Source of the DNA: Maricaulis alexandrii
Lineage (GTDB): Bacteria; Pseudomonadota; Alphaproteobacteria; Caulobacterales; Maricaulaceae
Assembly: GCF_005871165.1 (NCBI RefSeq)
Contig: NZ_SWKP01000003.1
Location: 434,001-498,000 of the forward strand
Reading direction: 5' to 3'
Length of the DNA: 64,000 bases
A model generated the notes under the pieces. The model ran no database searches, had not been told where the DNA came from, and worked only from the letters and a program-made list of their open reading frames with translations. Every line of letters starts with the position of its first letter. Position 1 is the stretch's first letter. This document shows, one piece after another, positions 58,911 through 64,000 of the stretch. Position numbers and translations under genes: made by a program.

Positions 58911-61519
58911 TGTCCAAGAAAATGTTGATCGACGCAGGTCATCGCGAAGAGACCCGCGTCGTCGTCGTCGACGGTTCCAAGGTTGAGGATTTCGATTTCG
59001 AGGCGGAAGCCCGCCGCCCCATCCGTGGAAACATCTATCTCGCCAAGGTAACGCGCGTCGAACCGTCGCTGCAGGCCGCTTTTGTCGAGTATGGCGGCAA
59101 TCGCCACGGCTTCCTGGCCTTCAACGAAATTCATCCCGACTACTACCAGATCCCCTATGAGGACCGCATGGCCCTCGCCGAGGAAGAAGCCTCGGCCGTA
59201 CAGGAGGATGCCGACGAGGACAGCGATGACGGTGAGGACACCGCCGCCGCGTCCGATTCGTCCGCCGATGGCGAGGACGCCCTGGAAGCGCCGGAGACCA
59301 TCGGTGATGATGGCGAGGACGACATGGATGACGCGCAGGCCGCGCGCCGTCGCCGTCAGCTGTTCCGCAAGTACAAGATCCAGGAAGTCATCAAGCGCCG
59401 CCAGATCCTTCTGGTCCAGGTCGCCAAGGAAGAACGCGGTAACAAGGGCGCAGCCCTGACCACCTATCTCTCCCTGGCCGGCCGTTATTGCGTGCTGATG
59501 CCGAACACGCCGCGTGGCGGCGGGATCTCCCGCAAGATTTCCAACGCATCCGACCGCAAGCGCCTGAAAGGCGTGGTCAACGAGCTGGAACTGCCCAAGG
59601 GCGTCGGCCTGATCATCCGCACGGCGGGTGCCAGCCGAACCAAGACGGAAATCAAGCGCGACGCCGATTATCTCCTGCGCCTGTGGGAGAATATCCGCGC
59701 CCTGACGCTCAAATCCGTGGCCCCGGCCCTCATCTATGAAGAGGGCAATCTGGTCAAACGGGTGATCCGCGATCTCTATGACAAGGAGATCGACAGCGTG
59801 CTGGTGGAAGGCGAAGAGGCCTACAAGGAGGCGAAAGCCTTCATGAAGATGCTGATGCCCTCCCACGCCAAGAAGGTGCAGCACTACAAGGAAACCGTAC
59901 CCCTCTTCCTGCGCTTCCAGGTGGAAGCCCAACTGGAAGCCATCTACTCGCCGATCGCGCCGCTGAAATCCGGTGGCTATCTGGTGATCAATCCGACCGA
60001 AGCCCTCGTCTCCATCGACGTGAACTCGGGCCGGGCGACGCGTGAGCGCAATATCGAAGCCACCGCCTTGCGGACCAATCTGGAAGCCGCGGCCGAAGCG
60101 GCGCGCCAAATGCGCCTGCGCGACCTGGCCGGTCTCGTCGTGATCGACTTCATCGACATGGACGAGAACAAGAATAACCGTGCGGTCGAGAAGAAGATGA
60201 AGGACGTGCTCAAGCGCGACCGGGCCCGTCTGCAGATGGGCCGCATCTCCCAGTTCGGCTTGATGGAAATCTCGCGCCAGCGCCGCCGCACCAGCCTGCT
60301 GGAAGGGTCGACGACAACCTGTCCGACCTGCCGCGGCACGGGGCATCTGCGCTCCACCGAGTCCAGCGCCCTGGTCGCCCTTCGTGGCCTGGAGCGTGAA
60401 GGTACGCGCGGCAAGTCCAAGCGCGTGCGGATTTCGGTGCCGACCGATGTCGCCATCTACCTGCTGAACGACAAGCGGGACCATCTGATGCAGATCGAGG
60501 AACGCTTCTCGATGCGCATCATCGTCGCCGCCGACGACACCATCCTGGCGCCGGAATTCACGGTGGAAGCCCTGGAAAGCCGCGAGCCGGGCGAAGAGCT
60601 CCAGATCGCCCCGCTTTCCGTGGAATCGATCGAGGAAATCTCCGTTCCCGATGTCGAGGAGGACGAGGACACGCCGGAGGACGAGGAGCCGCGCGAAGGC
60701 TCCGGCCGTCGCCGCCGCCGCCGCCGTCGTCGCAAGCCCAACAATTCCGACGAGGCCCCGGCCTCGATGGACGTCATTTCCGTTGAGGGCGACGAGACGG
60801 AGAACACCAGTGAAGCCTCCGACGACAAGGACGAGGATGGCGATGACCAGCCGCGCCGTCGCCGTCGCCGTGGCCGCCGCGGAGGTCGTGGACGTCGCCG
60901 CAATGAGGGCAATGGCGAGACGTCGACCGACGAGTCCGGCGATACGGAACAGGCCGCCGAGGCCGAAACCGACACCGAGAACGCACCGGCTGAATCCACG
61001 GCCCCCGAAGTGACGGCCGAAGCCGATGCGCCGGAAGCCGAGGAAAAGCCGAAGCCGAAGCGCCGCACCCGCCGCAAGAAGGCGGATGCCGACGCGGCTG
61101 CGGAAGCGGCCCCGGCTGACGACGCCAAGACGGAAGCTGAAGCCGAGACGCCGGCCGCGGAGACCGAAGAGAAGCCGAAACGCCGGACCCGTCGTCCGCG
61201 CAAGAAGGCTGATGCCGAACCGGTCGCCGAAGAGGCTCCGGCGGCCGAGGCGGAACCGGTCGCAGAAGCCGAGCCGGTTGCCGAGGAAGAAAAGCCCAAG
61301 CCGAAACGCCGGACCCGTCGCAAGAAGGACGAGCCGAAAGACGAGGCCCCGGCCGAGGCGGCGCCCGCCGAGGAAGCCCCGGCGGCAGAGGCCGAGCCTG
61401 AAGCGACGGAATCGACCGAGCCGGAACGTGAAACCGAAGCGGCCGATGCCGATGGCGGCGATGACAATCGTCCCAAGCGCCGCGGCTGGTGGAATCGCAC
61501 CGGCCTGTTCGGCAACTAG
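58910..61519 (+). CDS. rne: Ribonuclease E
   Basis: An 869-residue endoribonuclease and degradosome scaffold. The N-terminal S1 domain (GNIYLAKVTRVEPSLQAAFVEYGGNRHGFL) is interrupted by an acidic insert of about 60 residues (DADEDSDDGEDTAAAS ... DDMDDAQ), a feature of alphaproteobacterial RNase E. The catalytic region follows (IDVNSGRATRERNIEATALRTNLEAAAEAARQ; VVIDFIDMDENKNNR), then the Zn-link CPTCRGTGH near residue 472. The tail from about 590 is disordered, with three EEKPKPKRRTRRKK-type blocks and a final RGWWNRTGLFGN, matching the GWW PNPase-binding peptide of Caulobacter RNase E. AGGAG precedes ATG 58910. Confidence 0.95.
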   Translation: MSKKMLIDAGHREETRVVVVDGSKVEDFDFEAEARRPIRGNIYLAKVTRVEPSLQAAFVEYGGNRHGFLAFNEIHPDYYQIPYEDRMALAEEEASAVQEDADEDSDDGEDTAAASDSSADGEDALEAPETIGDDGEDDMDDAQAARRRRQLFRKYKIQEVIKRRQILLVQVAKEERGNKGAALTTYLSLAGRYCVLMPNTPRGGGISRKISNASDRKRLKGVVNELELPKGVGLIIRTAGASRTKTEIKRDADYLLRLWENIRALTLKSVAPALIYEEGNLVKRVIRDLYDKEIDSVLVEGEEAYKEAKAFMKMLMPSHAKKVQHYKETVPLFLRFQVEAQLEAIYSPIAPLKSGGYLVINPTEALVSIDVNSGRATRERNIEATALRTNLEAAAEAARQMRLRDLAGLVVIDFIDMDENKNNRAVEKKMKDVLKRDRARLQMGRISQFGLMEISRQRRRTSLLEGSTTTCPTCRGTGHLRSTESSALVALRGLEREGTRGKSKRVRISVPTDVAIYLLNDKRDHLMQIEERFSMRIIVAADDTILAPEFTVEALESREPGEELQIAPLSVESIEEISVPDVEEDEDTPEDEEPREGSGRRRRRRRRRKPNNSDEAPASMDVISVEGDETENTSEASDDKDEDGDDQPRRRRRRGRRGGRGRRRNEGNGETSTDESGDTEQAAEAETDTENAPAESTAPEVTAEADAPEAEEKPKPKRRTRRKKADADAAAEAAPADDAKTEAEAETPAAETEEKPKRRTRRPRKKADAEPVAEEAPAAEAEPVAEAEPVAEEEKPKPKRRTRRKKDEPKDEAPAEAAPAEEAPAAEAEPEATESTEPERETEAADADGGDDNRPKRRGWWNRTGLFGN

Positions 61520-61527
61520 ACTGCATG

Positions 61528-61557
61528 CCGGACCGCCCTGGTAACAGGGCGGTCCGG
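61528..61557 (+). terminator. Hairpin after rne
   Basis: A perfect 13-bp stem CCGGACCGCCCTG / CAGGGCGGTCCGG with a 4-nt loop GTAA, 9 bp past the rne stop. There is no U-run after it, so it may be a 3'-end stabiliser or a weak terminator. Confidence 0.6.
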
Positions 61558-61631
61558 TCGCCATTTCGTGAGCTGGCGTGTTGGGGAACCGCTGTTATCA
61601 TGACCGGGCGGGGGCAAGACGTGGAGGCAGG

Positions 61632-62996
61632 ATGTCATTCCTGAGAGCCATCGCCGCGGCCACCAGCCTAGCTGTGGCCTGCTCGGCACCGAGTTGGGGT
61701 CAGTCACTGATCCGGGATACGGAAATCGAGCACATGCTGCACGATTACGCCGACCCGATCCTGGAAGCGGCCGGCCTGCAGGTCGCCGATGTTGATCTTT
61801 ATATTGTTGCCGACAATTCCCTGAACGCCTTCGTCACCGGCGGACAGAACATCTTCCTGCATACCGGCATCATCATCGAGGCCGACACGCCCAACCAGCT
61901 CAAGGGCGTGATCGCGCACGAAACCGGACATATCACCGGTGCCCACCTGGCCCGGTCCGGCGATGCAATGCGCAATGCCCAGGCCCCGATGTTCATCTCG
62001 CTGGGACTGGGTGTCCTGGCGGCCCTGGCCGGTGAAGGCGGCGCCGCCGGTGCGCTGATGGCCTCGAGCCAGCAATTCGGTGCCCTGTCCTTCCTCACCT
62101 ATAGCCGCGCCCAGGAGGCTTCGGCCGACCAGGCCGGGCTGCAATTCCTGGAGGCGGCAGGCGAGCCGGCCACGGGTCTGGTCGAGTTCTTCGAACGCTT
62201 CCGCTATCAGGAAGTCATGTCGCAAGCGCGGCGTTTCCCCTATTTCCGCTCGCACCCGCTGTCATCGGAGCGGATCTCCTATCTGCGTGACCGGGCAGCC
62301 AACGCGCCGTCTGTGAACAATGTCGATACGCCGGAGGAGATCGCCTATCTGCGGCGGATCCAGGCCAAAATCTACGGCTTCCTGGTCGACCCGGAATACG
62401 TCTTCTACCGCTATCCAGAAAGCGACACCTCCCTGCCCGCCCGCTATGCCCGGGCCGTCGCCTATTATCATGAGGCCCGCCTCGACCGCGCTCTGGAGGA
62501 GATCAACAGCCTCCTCGCGGAAGAGCCGGAGAACCCGTATTTCCACGAACTCCATGGCCAGATGCTGTTCGAGAGCGGCCATGCCGAGGAAGCGATTGCA
62601 CCGCATCGCCGCTCGGTGGAACTGGAGCCGACCGCCCCCCTGCTCCGCATCAATCTGGCGATCGCGATGATCGCGACGGAAAATCCGGACTATCTGGAAG
62701 AGGCCTCGCAGAATCTGCGGATTGCCCTGGATATCGAGCCGGACAACGCCTTCGCCTGGTATCAGCTGTCCATCGTGCACCAGCGCAATGGCAATACCTC
62801 GCTGGCGCAGCTGGCGATTGCCGAACAGGCTTTTGCTTCCGGTCAGCGCATGCGGGCCCACCAGTTCGCCATGCGCGCCCGGGATGGTCTGGAAGAAGGC
62901 ACGACGGCCTGGTTTCGCGCCACGGAGATCCAGGCGGTCTCACAGCCGACCGAAGCCGAGATGCGGGAAATGCGCCGCGAACAGCGCCGCAATTGA
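61632..62996 (+). CDS. M48 metalloprotease with TPR domain (BepA-like)
   Basis: A 454-residue exported protein with a signal peptide (cleaved near APSWGQS). The zinc motif HETGH lies near residue 96, with the third ligand Glu in SRAQEASADQAG. The C-terminal half (about 270-430) is a series of TPR helices (ARAVAYYHEARLDRALEEINSLLAEEPENPYFHELHGQMLFESG). This layout matches E. coli BepA/YfgC, which folds or degrades outer-membrane proteins such as LptD. GGAGGCAGG precedes ATG 61632. Confidence 0.92.
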   Translation: MSFLRAIAAATSLAVACSAPSWGQSLIRDTEIEHMLHDYADPILEAAGLQVADVDLYIVADNSLNAFVTGGQNIFLHTGIIIEADTPNQLKGVIAHETGHITGAHLARSGDAMRNAQAPMFISLGLGVLAALAGEGGAAGALMASSQQFGALSFLTYSRAQEASADQAGLQFLEAAGEPATGLVEFFERFRYQEVMSQARRFPYFRSHPLSSERISYLRDRAANAPSVNNVDTPEEIAYLRRIQAKIYGFLVDPEYVFYRYPESDTSLPARYARAVAYYHEARLDRALEEINSLLAEEPENPYFHELHGQMLFESGHAEEAIAPHRRSVELEPTAPLLRINLAIAMIATENPDYLEEASQNLRIALDIEPDNAFAWYQLSIVHQRNGNTSLAQLAIAEQAFASGQRMRAHQFAMRARDGLEEGTTAWFRATEIQAVSQPTEAEMREMRREQRRN

Positions 62997-63008
62997 TGGG
63001 GCGTTCCA

Positions 63009-64000
63009 ATGCCCGCGGATGATGATCGCCCGGACGGGGCCACACTCAGCCTGCGTGCTGTCTCCGGCCTGAGCGAAGTGGATCGCGATGCCTGGGACGC
63101 CTTGGCCAATCCGCCGGATCAGGCCTATGACCCGTTCCTGTCCTGGGATTTCCTGGAAGCCCTGGAGGCCAGCGGCAGTGTCAGCGACGAGACCGGCTGG
63201 TCGCCGCGCCACCTCCTGCTGGAGAGCGAGGACGGGCGCCTGCTCGGCGTCATGCCCTTCTATATCAAGGCCCACTCCATGGGCGAATACGTGTTCGATC
63301 AGGGCTGGGCGGACGCCTATGAGCGCGCTGGCGGGCATTATTATCCCAAATGCCTGACGGCCGTTCCCTTCACGCCTGTGACCGGACGCCGCCTGCTGGC
63401 ACCGACACCGGCCCTACGTCAGGCCCTGGCAGCCGGCGCCGTGGACCTGACCCGACAGAACCACGCCTCCAGCTGGCATATCACCTTCCCGGACCTGACC
63501 GACTGGCAGACCCTGGGCGATCTCGGCCTGCTGCAGCGGATCGACCGGCAATTCATCTGGTCGAACAAGGGCTATGCCAGTTATGACGACTTCCTCGGCG
63601 ATTTGTCCTCGCGCAAGCGCAAAGGCCTGCGCAAGGAAAGACGCGCCGCCCAGGACGGGATCGAGATCGAGCGCCTGAGCGGTGACGGTCTTCAGCCGGA
63701 ACACTGGGACGTGTTCTTCGCCTGCTACCAGGACACCGGCTCGCGAAAATGGGGCTTCCCCTATCTCAATCGGGCCTTCTTCGACCTTCTGCACCAGCGC
63801 ATGGCCGACAAGGTCATCCTGGTGATGGCGAAGAAGGAGGGCCGCTATATCGCCTCAGCGCTCAACCTGATCGGATCAGAGGCGCTCTATGGCCGTTATT
63901 GGGGACGGCTGGATGATCACCCCTTCCTGCATTTCGAGCTGTGCTACCACCAGGCCATCGATATCGCGATCGAGCGTGGTCTGGACCGGGTGGAAGCCGG
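63009..64000 (+). CDS. GNAT/FemAB-like protein (peptidoglycan-biosynthesis family), partial
   Basis: The start of a protein that runs past the window end; 330 residues are visible. It begins MPADDDRPDGATLSLRAVSG at ATG 63009. Seen: DPFLSWDFLEALEASGSV, VMPFYIKAHSMGEYVFDQGWADAYERAGGHYYPKCLTAVPFTPVTG, YDDFLGDLSSRKRKGLRKERRAA, and the GNAT-like C-terminal FELCYHQAIDIAIERGLDRVEAG. This fits the PF04339-type family, named for a proposed role in peptidoglycan biosynthesis or recognition. The true acceptor is unproven. It follows the protease gene by 12 bp and is probably in the same operon. Confidence 0.82.
   Translation, partial: MPADDDRPDGATLSLRAVSGLSEVDRDAWDALANPPDQAYDPFLSWDFLEALEASGSVSDETGWSPRHLLLESEDGRLLGVMPFYIKAHSMGEYVFDQGWADAYERAGGHYYPKCLTAVPFTPVTGRRLLAPTPALRQALAAGAVDLTRQNHASSWHITFPDLTDWQTLGDLGLLQRIDRQFIWSNKGYASYDDFLGDLSSRKRKGLRKERRAAQDGIEIERLSGDGLQPEHWDVFFACYQDTGSRKWGFPYLNRAFFDLLHQRMADKVILVMAKKEGRYIASALNLIGSEALYGRYWGRLDDHPFLHFELCYHQAIDIAIERGLDRVEA

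Overview
The window is ordinary chromosomal DNA of a GC-rich alphaproteobacterium. The lon-clpX-clpP-tig order, an isc/suf operon led by IscR, a LmdC-like M23 peptidase overlapping a bactofilin gene, an RNase E with an acidic insert and a C-terminal GWW peptide, and a glnB-glnA pair together suggest the stalked or budding marine Caulobacterales/Maricaulales (Maricaulis- or Hyphomonas-like). The genus is an inference. I see no phage, transposase, CRISPR array, rRNA or replication origin.

Layout. 0-9 kb, mostly minus strand: tRNA-Val, a TetR regulator, pheA with a transcription attenuator and its Phe/Tyr-rich leader peptide, the proteostasis block lon, clpX, clpP and tig (tig with a long Lys/Ala tail), then tRNA-Leu with a repeat-like stretch beside it. 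9-17 kb: a cryptic EAL-like protein, a TPMT-family methyltransferase, a MATE exporter, a small secreted protein, malic enzyme and the NAD(P)HX repair enzyme Nnr. 17-25 kb: glnB-glnA, a large autotransporter, a lysozyme-like lipoprotein and parE. 25-34 kb: a secreted M14 carboxypeptidase-like protein, two tandem exported amidohydrolase paralogues (the second without metal ligands), an RhlE-type helicase with a promoter and 5' hairpin, and a diguanylate cyclase.

34-43 kb holds a 12-gene minus-strand Fe-S assembly operon: iscR, a NifS/IscS-type desulfurase, sufB, three inserted genes (secreted protein, cupin, RidA-like lipoprotein), sufC, sufD, sufS, sufT, sufA and a GST. Most junctions overlap or lie within 15 nt, and an IscR-box-like palindrome lies over the presumed iscR promoter. 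43-50 kb: an alpha/beta hydrolase, anmK coupled to a small XRE regulator, tyrS, and a giant AsmA-like protein. 50-58 kb: a Bcp peroxiredoxin, a DUF455 ferritin-like protein, the M23 peptidase/bactofilin pair, prfB with the programmed +1 frameshift, PBP1A and an AmiC-type amidase, so this end is rich in cell-wall genes. 58-64 kb: rne preceded by a translationally coupled small ORF, a BepA-like M48/TPR protease, and a GNAT/FemAB-like protein that runs off the end.

The most interesting items are the complete pheA attenuator, the small ORF coupled to rne, the coupled three-gene insertion inside the suf operon, the catalytically dead amidohydrolase partner, and the histone-H1-like tail on trigger factor. 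None amounts to a wholly unknown multi-gene system.
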